Part shown: positions 14,079 to 34,700 of the stretch, in pieces
Layout: each line of letters opens with the position of its first letter
How positions within the stretch are numbered: the first letter of the stretch is position 1
Origin: Nipponacmea schrenckii
Taxonomy: Eukaryota > Mollusca > Gastropoda > Lottiidae
DNA: 64,000 bases
NCBI GenBank assembly: GCA_030562195.1
Contig: JAUJPP010000007.1
Location: forward strand, 496,001 to 560,000
Direction: 5' to 3'
The notes under the pieces: generated by a model
What the model saw: only the letters and a program-made list of their open reading frames with translations
Databases searched by the model: none
Told to the model about the DNA's origin: nothing
Program-made: the position numbers and the translations under genes

Positions 14079-14434
14079 TTAAGGAGCCGTGTGGCTCAGT
14101 GGGTTAGACGCTTGCCCTCTAACCCGAAGGTCCCGGATTCAATCCCGGCAAAAGGTCGAGATTAACCTTCGAATTTTTCAGCACGGTTTCCCCTTGTCAG
14201 TGATGCAGGTCGGAGGGACTGACATGGAAAAAGCGTCTAGTCGTTAGAATGGGACAATAAACCGAGGCCCTGTGTGCTACAGGCTGTGCACGTTAAAGAT
14301 CCCTCGAAATCGAACAAGAGCAGGCTAATGCCGCTGCCCTGGCAAAATTTCCCTCATAGCACACTGCTAGCGTTGCCCGTCTTCATTAGCCCATAAGGTG
14401 CAGAAAAGTAGGACGTAAAACTCCATTCATTTAA
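14079..14434 (+). mobile_element. tRNA-derived SINE, full length, with target-site duplication
   Basis: The head resembles a tRNA gene: box A-like TGGCTCAGTGGGTTAGA at about 14092 and box B-like GGTCCCGGATTCAATCC at about 14129. It is followed by a tRNA-unrelated body containing AAAAAGCGTCTAGTCGTT, GGGACAATAAACCGAGG and GCACGTTAAAGATCC, and a tail gacgtaaaactccattcatt. A 12-bp direct repeat, tttctaataaat, flanks it at 14067-14078 and 14435-14446, which is the expected target-site duplication. The body matches the style of metazoan SINEs with a conserved central domain; I am not certain which domain name applies. Confidence 0.85.
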
Positions 14435-14634
14435 TTTCTAATAAATCTCAAGTGACGGTCGCCCAAATCGTTTACGACTAGACATTTGATGGCAGTAGCA
14501 CACTGCTAGCGTTGCCCGTCTTCATTAGCCCATAAGGTGCAGAAAAGTAGGACGTAAAACTCCATTCATTTAATTTCTAATAAATCTCAAGTGACGGTCG
14601 CCCAAATCGTTTACGACTAGACATTTGATGGCAG
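14357..14634 (+). repeat. 139-bp perfect tandem duplication spanning the SINE 3' end
   Basis: Positions 14357-14495 and 14496-14634 appear identical by eye. The unit contains the last ~78 bp of the SINE, its right target-site duplication and unique flank ending in gacatttgatggcag. The duplication therefore happened after SINE insertion and recently. Confidence 0.9.
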
Positions 14635-15085
14635 TGACACCATTCGATTGGTTTTTAAAAAATAACTTTTAAACCCCGTTATCAAAGTAGGGTTGATACG
14701 GGTAAATATACTAAACAAATGGTATATACAAAATGATAATTTAAGTATAATACATTGTAATATGATGATCTTACGTCCGACGTCTTACTAACCTATCAGG
14801 ATACGAATCAATTAAACGACCCTTCCTTTCATACAGTATTTCATACAACTCAAATAATTAGCCACTGTGTTACTTATAAAATATCGGATGATTATTAGAC
14901 ATTAAAAATATATCATGATAATATTCTTATAACTTAAATACATAAATATATCTTCCAAATGTAGTTGTAAAATCTTTGGAATTTTGTATGGTACTGAATA
15001 ATTTAAGGACTCAAGGCACATACAAAATAAGCAGATAAATAATAATACCTCAACTGGCACAATGAATCCGAGCCAAACGACGATG

Positions 15086-22074
<6,989 letters not shown>

Positions 22075-23542
22075 CTGTCATACTGCACATCAGTTTGTTA
22101 GATGTAGATATTTCTTGCTGTTTGTCGGTCACGCTATATTTAATTATTAAGTAGACGTCTCCATTGATAAACAAATGGTAATGGTAGTTCTACTTCCTCA
22201 TGCTTCAATACCCACTTATTGATCTCTACTGAGGGAGCAAAACAATAGACATTCTGAATAATGGTAAGTTTAAATTCCATATTGTTTAAAATTGTCTAAC
22301 ATTGGAAGGATGTTCTACCAGTGAACCACATAGATACGAATCATACCATGTCAGTGTGGGGGGGGGGGGGATTTTTGATACCAAAAAGATTTATCGGTTT
22401 TTAATAAACATAACTAGATAGGACTGGTGAGTGAAAAAGGAAAAGTAGGTATTAAAAATAAAGAAGTACAACAGAAGCTGTATAGTTTAAGATTTGTTCG
22501 ATTTTCTATATCTTAAGTTGTTACATAGAAAATCACAGAGGAAGCCACGATCAATTTATACAGTAGAAACCGTATATGGAAACACGATTAATTTTACGGG
22601 AGTGGATGGTAATTTGAGAATCTGGTCTTTTGGGACGATGTCATGCGAAAAACGAATAATTTTGTGCTTGTATTAGATGTATTTCATTATCAATAATTTC
22701 TGAATATTAAGTTTGATTTTACGTCACTTCGAAAGATCAAAAGATTCTTGTCTCCTCAGATCTTAACTTTCTAGTGCTAATTTTATGAACTTTATACAGC
22801 CTCGCACATAATGTTGTGATAATTAGAGTTTAAAACACAAATACAAAAACAATACAGAAATTGAATACAACTTACCTCTAATAGTTGTAGAACTACAAAA
22901 CAGATACATGTACTAGTTCTCGACGTTAAAACGATATCGACAAATGATTGTCACATCTACATAGTATTTTATATAAAATGATGTCTTGGTCTCTATAGTT
23001 ATACAAGACAAAATCAATAATTAGTTGTACTACTTTCAATGTACTCAAATCGTCATTTAAATGATGTGCTTCGATGTCACATAACAAGTCTCAGGTAGTG
23101 ATTGTTGGAAATAGCCGGGCTACTTATGCAGATAGCACAGCTTTGTAACCCAATTTCATATATTTCCTGTGTGAGGAGAGACTTTATTTTTTCGAACACA
23201 AGGGGAAGAATTTTATATCCGACAATTATAATTGAAAGATGCCATAAATCTGAACAAAAACCATAGAAGGTGGTGTCAGTTTTGAATATAGACATGTGCC
23301 TGGTTACAGTAGCAGTTGAATAAAATTATAGTCAACCATTGGCAAATTTCTTGCCAAATTTTTAGTCGACCAATCTCAAGAGAGACACTGGTCGACTTAA
23401 TTTATAATCAAAATTTACAATAGAATGGAACAAAACAAACAGTTGAAATGGTAAACGTTGCCAGGTGAATTATTCAATAAAAGTAACATAAAATATCTCC
23501 CTGGTAGTCTTCTTTTATCATACAATAACTAATACTTTTTGC

Positions 23543-23895
23543 ATTAATAATTAATATATTATTCCCCCATTAGCCCACTTCTACGTAGGGATAATTTGAC
23601 GTACAGACTTATTCAATAGTGTTTTTCTAATCTGTAAAGCTCCTCTTTTGTAGTTCTTCTGTAAAATTCTTCTTCTGTGCCTGTTTTGAAGAATTCGTCT
23701 TCTTATACAGCTCATTAATAATTAATATACATGTATTATTCCCCCATTAGCCCACTTCTACGTAGGGATAATTTGACGTACAGACTTATTCAATAGTGTT
23801 TTTCTAATCTGTAAAGTTCTTCTTTTGTAGTTCTTCTGTAAAATTCTTCTTCTGTGCTTGTTTTGAAGAATTCGTCTTCTTCTTCTTCCCTTTCT

Positions 23896-23930
<35 letters not shown>
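23543..23930. repeat. Tandem ~175-bp duplication ending in a polypyrimidine run
   Basis: Two near-identical copies, starting cattaataattaatat near 23543 and near 23713, contain attcccccattagcccactt (23561 and 23738, offset 177) and ttgacgtacagacttattca. The second copy runs into (ttc)n and then a T run of about 32 bases at 23899-23930, which may be a mononucleotide expansion or the tail of a retroposed minus-strand sequence. Confidence 0.85.
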
Positions 23931-23931
<1 letters not shown>

Positions 23932-26900
23932 GGAATGGAAAAAACAAATATTCTGTTGAGTCAGCTTCACTAAAGGGACATAGCCTGCAGTTCGTTCCTG
24001 TGATTTCCAGTCGACCTCAATGGGATAATGACTGATATCCATGATCTGGCCGTAAAGAGGGGATTTTAAGTATTGACCTAATTACTCATTGTAATACACG
24101 AACAATGGGGTTAAAAGTGTAAATGTGGTGACCTGTCAATCTTTTCCATTTTTATTTTCATTATTCATTTATACCCTGTATAAAATGATCTTTGTAAAAA
24201 CGAAAAACTGAGAAATGGATTTTGTATGTGTGTTAACTCATGGAGCCTTACTTGATTTGTGTATGAGGTAAAATCAAATAAAAAAGTATACTGACAATGT
24301 AAACGGGTCTATAGTCTATTTATAAGAAAGTGTAATCCAGAGTGTAATCCAGAGTGTAATTGGGAAACCCCGATAATAATGTAAGAATACACGAGCAAAT
24401 GTTTTTATTTCCTGTAAACAAGTATATAATATAGGTTTATATAACTAAGACAAGTTGATGTCACTGTGATATGTTTATAATTTCTATTTTTATGTGACGA
24501 TTAATAGCAGTTGTCTGTAATATGTTCACCAAGCTGTACATATCATTATTTCTTACTTAAAATATCATATAATTATCTGCGTCACACGAATTTGATTTTC
24601 CGTAAACCGATAGTGATATTCAGAATATGCAAGGACCATAACCATCGGGAATTTATTTATTAAATCATTTGCATTTTCGGTGTTCAACGAAGTTTGTAAG
24701 TATACTTTCAGTAATTCTCCCCTTTTAGTGTAACGAACATTGTTTCCAAACAGAAAGGATTGATTCCACTATTTCAGAAAAAGATTTGAAAACGACCAAT
24801 ATTGAAATGAACGATATCCCGGAGTCCTTGATAACGAGGGAAAAGGTAACCAACAGTTTAGGGCTAACTCTTTCGACAATGAAATTAAAATAATAATATA
24901 AAAGAAAGTTTATATATTGATGTGGTCGAATAGAGTAATTCACAATTATTTAGATATAGATATTTAAATTCACCTTAAAACGTTTATAATCAGATTCCTT
25001 GTGAATTTCTGATTGGTTTGATCCCATTTTTTGTTTTGTTATTTTCTATTTCGCATTGTTTTGATCCCATTTTCAGTGTTTTATTTTGTATTTTGTATTA
25101 TTTGGATCCCATTTTCAGTGTGTTCTTTTAAATTAATTTTGGATTGATTTGATTTGTTCAAATTACGTATTTGTTTAGTTTTTTCAATTATCGATATTTT
25201 TCACTTGGTTATCAGACAAATTAGAATATTATTGAAGGTGCTTTATAAATAGTTTATATTAGCTGATATAGTTAGCTCACCACTTAAGGCAAATTCAGTC
25301 AATTCAGTTTTGAGTTAGTAGACTTGTAGATTTTGTACCTTGAACCAGCTTATTATTGGTTTCAAGCTGGCAATATATCAATACTTTATCATTGTAAATA
25401 AATAACATGGTGGTTGTTTTCACATTTTCAATAGTTGGGAATTCATTGTAATGAAAATAAACTTCAAACATGATGGTTATATATAGAAAACCTAATTCTA
25501 AAAATTTAAATAAGACGGGGATGTGTCAATGAAGTATATAATGAACCTCAAGGAGGCCACTATAATAGTCCAGAAATTTGAGCTTTATATTAAAAAAATC
25601 AAATCGTTGTGGAAAAAAAGTGGAAAAAGCAATATCAAGCATTATTCGATAAGACATCAAAGGAAATTGAATTGAGACAAAGCTTTCTTTCGCCTGTAGA
25701 ATGGATTGTCTTATTATTATGCATGGCAGTGTGGTTTTGACAAGATAGTGTAATCCAGGTACTTTTGTGTTTGTTATGTGGTGTTAAATTACCAGTTATA
25801 TAATTGGGCGTCATGTGATTTGGGTTATTTGCAGAAATAACCTATTGCGGTGATGAAAATTGATCGAAGCTACTAACAAAAACCAGTTAAACTGTTGGAG
25901 TCGACAAGGGTGTCTCGATTAACCGCATACTTCAAAATCAACAAAAGCTGTTTTATTGTACGAGGAAATTGAAATAGCTTATACATAGTGGATTTGGGAA
26001 TGCGCGAACTACTAGCTTTCTCGGTAATACGCCCCTGAATATAAACTTCGTTCCCTTCAACTAAACACATCTCTCTCAACTTTATTTATTAACGTGGTTG
26101 AATACATCGACCTTGAATCTCACAAATATATAATTTAGATAACAATAAGCCGATTGACAACTATCATATTGGATCCTTTAATAATACTTATATAAAAAGT
26201 GTTAAGCCTATTTCTTTGCACCCTATATATATAATGCGTGTAATAATGACGATCATGTCAAGTTGATTGTGTATATAAAATAGTCTTATGCCGTAATAAA
26301 AATTATCATATATAGGCCTAATCACTACTATTCTTAAACTTATTATATATAGTAGGACGTAGTAATATTTAAAATTTTGCATATTAATTAGAAGCTTATA
26401 GATAAATAAGACAATTATTATGAATGAATACTTAGAATATTTATTACTTTCAACAATTCAATGTTCAGACACCGTCATCAGATTTCCTACCATACCTACC
26501 AAGAAGAATAAGATCTCGGATCACACTGCTAACCGGCAACGACAACAATTTCATTCGGGGTATATTATGGGACATCACAAACTATAGGTAGTGTTTGGTA
26601 GTCTATAGTCCAACGGTTAGATTGACAATTATCTTAATGTTGTTCTTTAATGCTTTAATAAACCGATTTGTGTCACAGTTTATGGGAGGAAAAGTAATAA
26701 ACGATTTCGGCCAATAGCCTGAACATGAAATAGCCAAATGAACTGTGTCTGTCGGGAGACTATAAAGCTATTTGGTTAATTTTATTACAAAAAGTGTCAA
26801 ACTTATATAAAAGTGTCATACATGTAATATATTACTTATATGATAAATAGAGTTTCAACACAGTGGTTTTTTTTTTTAAAGTTAGATTAATATATGTCTT

Positions 26901-28433
26901 CGTAAATTTGTTACGCTTTTTAAAGCTTGTTTTAAGTTTTTGAACTTTAAAATGTAATAAACTAGGTGACAGGAATTTAAAAGAGAACTTTTGAATTATT
27001 GTTTGCAAATAGTAACAAGTTTATTGTGATCCATCATACAGATAAATTCTACAAGAGCATATATATGCTAGAGCTTAACTATAGGAAGAACTATACTCCA
27101 AGTTCCTAATTCCATTTTTATAATGCTTCTATTAAATACAGAGGGATTAATTCCTGCAGTATGTTATCCAGTCTACCAACAAAATTTTAAAGGGAACCTA
27201 TTCATTAGATGTCTGGCTAATTGAAGGATCATTCCACGGGGTAAAATTGTTTCTTTTTATTCATAGAAGAAGAATCATACAAAGCCTGATTGTTATTGAA
27301 AATATTCTTTACATTTTACCGTCGTCTTCCCGGGTATAGGGTTTCCGATGTCATGACTGCTCGACTCTATGCATAAATATGTTGTGATGATTAGTCATCT
27401 CGTTTCGTTTGAGTCACTAACTATATTTACAGGTTCGCTTCATGTCATCATTAATTTTCAAAATGGCAAATTTTGATGCAGACAAACATCATACATGATA
27501 TTCTACTTAGATAAAAAAAAATAATGTGACACGTACACTTCTTCTACATGTTACTTACGAGTTTTTCATGTTATGATACACACGAAACACTGATCCTGGG
27601 ATTAAGAGTAAAGATTTTTAAATATTTAAAACGCATACGAAATTGAAAGAGTACATTACAATTACTAAAATTTTCAGTTTTGAAAAATGATAAAAAATTG
27701 ACAACTTGGATTGGTGTTATAATCATAACTGTCGTATTGTGTGAACGTAAGGTTCATTATTATTCAGTAATAAATGCCAAATAAAATGTTGGGATGGGAT
27801 TGTAATAGGACGTTAATTTGTGAGTTATTTATATAAGAAAGTTATAAGAAGGCAGTATATAATTTTCACAAAAAACAACAGCTTGGTTAGTAAGCGAATC
27901 AGTCCATTACAATGCGCCACAGCTCTATAATCCGCAACAGTTCACCATAACACCAACACCACTTACACCGCATCAAATTTCAATATCCACATTTCAGTTC
28001 ATAACTATCCAATTCGTCACCACATATTCATACAGGACACTGCCAAATAGGCCTCTGTGATTGTGAAACGCTTTCATAAAGTACTCCAGGTTGAATTCCC
28101 TAATATCTATACCAAACGTTTGGTGACTGCTTACAAAGGAATAAAAATCTGAGTAATGTTCTTGTACATTTAGATCCCATTTAATTACCCCCCTGAAGTA
28201 ATCACTTAGCATTTTTATACCCCCACATTATAATGAAAAATATACTTTAAAAGTGGTGTATCTTGCTAGGCAGCCGCTTGTTTATCATTGCTTTATCTTG
28301 TAAATTTCTCCAGAAGAAAACAATTTCTTATCAAAATGATGTTTACAGAAAATCACAGGATATTCTTATACTTGTAACCTTGACCCTATAGAAGAGTAGC
28401 TCCTATAACAATCTAAACCATCACTTCTATCAC

Positions 28434-28605
28434 TACATGTTCATATCATATCCACATTTCAGTTTACTACAATCCTATTCAACAGGAGCCACATTTTCAG
28501 TACATGCTTCAGTAGAGTCATTATTTATATGGTCATTGGTAGAGTTTAACACCACCGCATCTTTCAGTACATGTTCATATCATATCCACATTTCAGTTGA
28601 CTACA
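28434..28605 (+). repeat. Short direct repeats upstream of the Draper-like start exon
   Basis: tacatgttcatatcatatcc followed by acatttcagtt occurs at 28434 and again at 28568, offset 134 bp. Related fragments (ttcagtacatg) lie between and after. It sits within 300 bp of the exon with the start codon, so part of it may be promoter or 5'UTR sequence. The function is unknown. Confidence 0.7.
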
Positions 28606-28705
28606 ATTCATGTCACCAAATCTTCATATCATTGTTTAGCTAACGATTAAATTGAAACAACTAAAATTTCAATTCTTACATATATTATTCATCTTTTTCA
28701 GTAAT

Positions 28706-31700
28706 ATGCTTGGGAAAATCCTGTTGGTTGTATTTCTGTGTCTTGTATATTCGATCCAAGTTTCAACATTTGAAAGTCTGTGTTATAAATTACAAAGGTA
28801 ATAATGTTTAGCATAAAGCAACCTATTGTGTTGTTGTTGAAAAACAAAGTCATAGGACATCCTCAATTATTGTGACATCCTTTTTTTTCTCCTTTTTCAT
28901 CTGTTTCTTGTTGTGGGAGAATTATATTTGAATGACAATAATATGGACAATTATATAGATAACCGTTCGTTGTTGTTCTTGTTTAACATCACTTTTTAGT
29001 AGGTTTTCTGAAAAACTATTTTATATTATAGTAAAATAATCACCAAGCGTATTACAGTAGCCATACCAGATAAAAGTTGTACACATTATTGGTGTTGGGA
29101 GAGTCTAAGATGTGAACGTTGCTAGTAAGTTCGATTTTTAGTCATGAACGAAATCCTTACAGGCCATGTGATGTTTATTACGTGGGGCAAATCCAAAAAT
29201 AAATTAATAATTGGTTTACCATATATTTTAGGGCACAGTACACTTTCTATAATAATGCGCTAAGTCAGACAAATTGTAATCCTTAATTGACAAAACCTCT
29301 GCTCATACTTCAGTTTCGGAAACACAAACCTGCACCGATGTAGATGTATATATTGGCCTTAATTCAATAGTTAAGTGTCAAGCAGAACACCTTCAAAGAC
29401 CAAACTAGATCTTAGAAATGTAATTATTATATATTTCATTGCAGTACAACCTATAGTAAACAATATAGACAAATATATGACACAACAATAGTAAAAATAC
29501 CAGAATGTTGTCCAGGATACATTGATTCTACAAATGGTTGTATTCGTAAGTATGGTCTAAGGTGAAATTGTGTTTATTTGCAGATAAAGTTGAACTAAAG
29601 CATTTGAAGAGTAATGTAGGACCTATTTTTTATTTTGCTTGCATGTCAATAATCAGAGTATTATACACATTTTCCTGCAAATTATTTCCCGCTACTATAT
29701 GAAAAACACACATTTTAACTTGCAGCATATTGTGTTGATAGTTGTTCACATGGTAAATGTGTAGCACCAAATCTATGTCATTGTGATGCTGGTTGGAGAG
29801 GCGACAGGTGTAACTCAAGTAAGTGTCACGATTTATATACGTCAACATGAATATGTGGACGTCTATTGCCGCCCCTGTCCATCTTTCCGTCCGTCAACAC
29901 AATACAAGCTATAATTTATAACGGATTTGAATGAAACTTGGTGTGAGCATTGGAATTGAAAATTCGGTGGTCAAGTTCGAATTTAACATTTTTGATGAAC
30001 AGTTTTTGAGTTAATGCCCTTGAGTTTGTGAAATCGCATCAAAATTTGACTGTGGGTGCAATAGAAGCTGCAATTTTCAATAGATTTTGACAAACTGGGT
30101 GTGAGCATTGGCATTGATAACAATTTTGAGTTATTGGCACATATTTTATTCCAATTCAATGTTTCCAGTGGGCGTATTTTTATAACCTTGTCTGGCAAGC
30201 TATCTTTATATACCGGCATGCCTTTATTATCAAATGTCTCACGTTGCCTTTTCGCAAGGTAATTGCCAGATAGAATAGCTTATTGTTTATAGTTGAGATT
30301 TAGGAAAAGGTATGAAAATCACTATAATCTATTTTAATATTGCAGATTGTCCACAAGGAAAATGGGGTGAAAACTGTAATAATATATGTGATTGTAATGG
30401 ACACGGTGTATGCGATATTATAACAGGATATTGTGTTTGTTCGCCTGGTAAGTTAATCAATATCTTTACATATTACACAAGATACAGACGAGTACCAAAT
30501 GGGTTGTAAGTCAAAAAGTGCAACGACTCCTGATTTGATGGAATTGAAATGATTAGATTGTTAACGCACTAAAACGGCTAACAACTGGATTGTTGTAGTT
30601 GAGACAGCTCATGTCGACAAGATACAGAAACAAGACCAGGAGCACCCGATGATAACTACTGAGAGCAACTGCAATCAGGTCGACTATATCCAACAATTGT
30701 TCATACTCTAGATGTAGGTTAGTGCATCAAGTACACCCATACGTTTCGCCAGTCGCTAGATTTCGTTTGAAAGAACATTTTTAGATTTGTTAACGCGTAT
30801 ATATTACCACAGGTCATACAGGGGAGAAATGTCAGACAGTTTGCCCTGCCGGTACCTATGGTAGAAACTGTCAGTATCATTGTGGGTGTCAGAATAGTGC
30901 TACCTGTGATCCTGTCAATGGAGCCTGTAATTGTAAAAATGGTTTTACGGGAGCATTGTAAGTAATACTGAGTTATCAGATACTTACTTGAAAATGATTC
31001 AATCTGAAAACAAACAGTTATTGGGAAGAGAATGAATTAGTCAGGACTAGAGGAATAAACTGCTCAACGAGACTGACGATGACAACGCTCGCTAAGGCAA
31101 GAACATGTTCGATCCATCTTTGGTATCTGGTGCAGATATTACCCTATTAACAACCATATTTTAGTATTAACGGAAAATACATTTTGGTAAACTTGAATTT
31201 TTTTTTAATCTTAACATCACAAGCTGTTCCGTTTCAACCTCCTATTTCATGCTTTTTGTTTCTGTAGATGTGAATTGAGCTGTCCACCAGGTACACACGG
31301 CTCAGGATGCTCTCAGGTTTGCCAATGCCAGAATGATGCGACTTGCGATTCTGAAACTGGTCAATGTACATGTCAGGCTGGATGGAAGGTGAGTATCATA
31401 TTTGAATGATCTAGTGCGGGTAGGGTATTTGTTCCCTGTTATAAATATTTGAGACAATCTACCGTTCTATAAGAGCGACAATACAATAGGATTGGATTGC
31501 CTTAGTAGGACCACTGATTTGACCGCTTTCGGTATATACGAACCAAAATTAAGTTTATTCGTCCTTTACAACAATTATGATTTAATACCAAAATTATTGA
31601 CTACTTTATCTGGATTCCAGCTTGACTATATACTTCATTCGTGTCCATTTTAACTATTTCTTAAAAAAAAAATTTGATTGTAATTATTGGACATAAGATA

Positions 31701-34700
31701 GTTTAACTCAATATGTTTTTGGATGAATGTGGATATGAATTCTTAAATGTTGTTTTATTAATAATAATTACATGGCTTTGTCCAGTACTGACATAAAACT
31801 TCTGTTTGTAGGGTAAATTCTGTAATCTACCGTGTGATAAAGGATATTTTGGTTACAATTGTACAACTAAATGTCCTTGCAGTAGAAATATAGTTAGTTG
31901 TGATAGATATAATGGTCAATGTCACTGTTCTACGGGGTTTATGGGATCTAGGTAAGATTGGTAGTGTTTAATGTCGTCATCCATCAGATTATTAAAAGTT
32001 CTGTCACAAGAACATTAACCGTTCAAAGCAGTAGGCTACATGAGAAGAAACAATCTTTTCTACCTACGGATGGACTATACAAAATCACCATTCAATCACC
32101 ATGTATAGGTTAATGGTTCTTGGCATAAGTGACGTTTTCATATTGTGTCTAATTCTTGTGAACTTAAAATGGATTGTGGAAACTTTTAGATTCAATTACC
32201 TTCTAAAAATAATTCAATTTCAACATAAATCTTAAATTGGACAAAATATCTAACGCAAGATTTTGAAGCCCTGGATTAATTTCTCCGAAAAAAGCATGAG
32301 GGTATTTAATGTGAGTATATGTCAGTCTAATCCCCATTTCGCAGAACTAATGTTATTGACAACAAGCCAAATGTCAAATAATTGGAGTCCATTATAGATC
32401 TCAATATTGGATTCATGGTCGTTTGCCAGTACCAATCAGTTGGATATTGGTCCGCAAAGATTAAAGTGTGACGTCAAACTTTGTATTTTAAATAAGATAT
32501 CGCTATTTCTTTAACAAATCCAAGGAAATGACGTTGTGATACAACTCGTCCCTAGCAGTGATCCACATGTTAATCAAGGGTCAAAGACATTATAACAATA
32601 TTACTAGAAATATTACAAGGAACACACTTCTTTAATAACATGGTACATAAGTTGAGGGTAAATATAAGAAGGAACAATTTTATTCCCTCGTACTCCTTGT
32701 TATATTTGCCCAACTTTTAAATGTCGTTCAAATCATATTACTAGAAATGTAATGAAACAGATAAATCTTGTAGGTATGTGTTCATTTGTTGATATGTACA
32801 TATGCACTTCATCGAGCAGCTAAGGCAATTAAATTTCTGGATCGTGGCACCAAATGCTGGTACTTTTCACGAAGCTAATGGGTAACTTTAATTATTTGAG
32901 ATAACTTTAATCTGTTTACAGGTGTGATGTACAATGTTCTCAGGGACGATATGGGGTAAATTGTACTGAATATTGTGATTGTAATGGTGCAAATTGTTCG
33001 CCTATTGATGGTGCTTGTATATGTCCATTAGGTTATACTGGTGACAAATGTCAAGTTAGAAGTAAGAGCTTTAGAATCATTAATTTAGAGGATAATTTTT
33101 AACTCGGTACTTTTTTTTGCCATGGTCATTTTATCCAACTTCATCAAACCTACCATATAACAGTGGCTGATCGGGACTCGTTCAACCAAGTCCACGGCTC
33201 CCAGCCCATCTCAAGAAATGAAATACAAAGTATTTTATTATAATCAAGCAACTAACTAGCAATGTAAAATAATGTTATTTGTAGAATGTCCGAGGAACTT
33301 ATTTGGTTCTAAATGCCAGTATGTTTGTGATTGTAACTGGAATACTACAGATTCATGTCACGCTACAAACGGCGAATGCCAATGTATGCCAGGCTGGACT
33401 GGAGTAAACTGCCAGAATCAGTGCCCTTTGCCATACTATGGACCAAGATGTTCCAAAACATGCAACTGTGCAGGTGCCGTCTGTGATCACGTAACTGGTA
33501 TATGTCGATGTACGGCTGGAAGAACTGGAGTAACGTATGTATCATTTTATGCCTATTTTATTCCTACTTCAAGAACATAAACGTTCCAGTCTGGTGCCCA
33601 TTGACCTTATTGCAAGAGAGTATGCCTGTACTCTTCCTCACCATAACGATTTTCTGGCGATGATAAAAGATGAGCAAGCACAAACTTGAGATTTATCTAG
33701 ATTTATAATTCAAGGGAAGTAACTTTACTATAATTTTTAATTTGGTCTGTTTATTTAAAAATAATGGTGGACAACACGATATCATTGACAAAAAATGTTT
33801 ACAATTTTTTGTTTGTGTATCTTCCGTCATATCATTGTTCAACTATAAGATGTCTCAATGGAAATAAAAACAGTTTTGTACTTCTTAAACGATATCGATT
33901 ATTAACATAGATTATTATTTTAAGATATGAACTTTGTGTTTTATACTTCCGAAAATCCCACGAAAATAAAACTCCAGTAGTATAGTTACTCTATTCTCCA
34001 AAGTTTCTTTCACGTCTGATACATTTCCCATGTAATTCTTACAGCTGTGCTGATACTTGTCCTTCTGGTTCATATGGTATTCAATGTAAACAGAGATGTG
34101 AATGTAGAAATGATGGAATCTGTAATCCTGTAAACGGCGCTTGTGCTTGCAAGCCAGGTAACGCAACCCATCACTATCATCTACAATGGCGTGTATATTT
34201 TTTCATCATTCTGATGGACTTATTCTTATAATGCTTTGCTCCATAATATGTTTTCTATCGAAACTGTGACATACCTTACTATGATGCCTCCAGAGTACGA
34301 AATGAAATCAATATATATCAATAACGTATCATAAACATTATTTTAAGGATGGCAAGGGATCTTCTGTGATCAACATTGTCCAGCTAATAAATATGGTCAA
34401 GGATGTAGCGGCAATTGTACTTGTGCTAACAATGCTGAATGTCACCCCAAAGATGGTTTCTGTATTTGTCCTAGAGGTTTCCATGGTACAAACTGTGAAC
34501 AAAAATGTTCTGTAAGTGATTTGAATTTTGAATCCACAGGAGTGTGGTCGTTAAAGATCTATTAAAGTAGGCATTCCCCAAGGCAAGTCAGTAAGGTAGA
34601 TATGAAATTTTCAAAGATGAAAAATTCAAGATGAAAACAACGGCATTGTCATTTGTCTGATAAATGTAGCGTTTTCTACTCAGAGCATAAAAACACCAGG

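Larger units (their letters stand above)
22075..28705. other. Head-to-head spacer between ADAM10 and the Draper-like gene
   Basis: About 6.6 kb with no recognised coding sequence. Both flanking genes start outward from it, so both promoters and their 5'UTR exons should lie here. On the minus strand a good donor (AG|GTAAGT, intron side 22875-22870) could end an ADAM10 5'UTR exon. On the plus strand an acceptor at 28699-28701 opens the exon bearing the Draper start codon. A run of G near 22361 and three diverged gatcccatttt repeats at 25.02-25.14 kb are also visible. Confidence 0.5.

Noticed and set aside
14083..14155. tRNA gene
   Set aside because: Box A and B are present, but the sequence continues into a SINE body and is flanked by a 12-bp target duplication; a similar fragment occurs at 54.5 kb.
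22361..22371. G run as a possible G-quadruplex or regulatory site
   Set aside because: A single mononucleotide run of about 11 G with no partner runs; could be slippage or assembly noise.
23758..24042. Lys/Arg-rich ORF on the minus strand
   Set aside because: It is the translation of the T run and TTC repeat; no other coding support.
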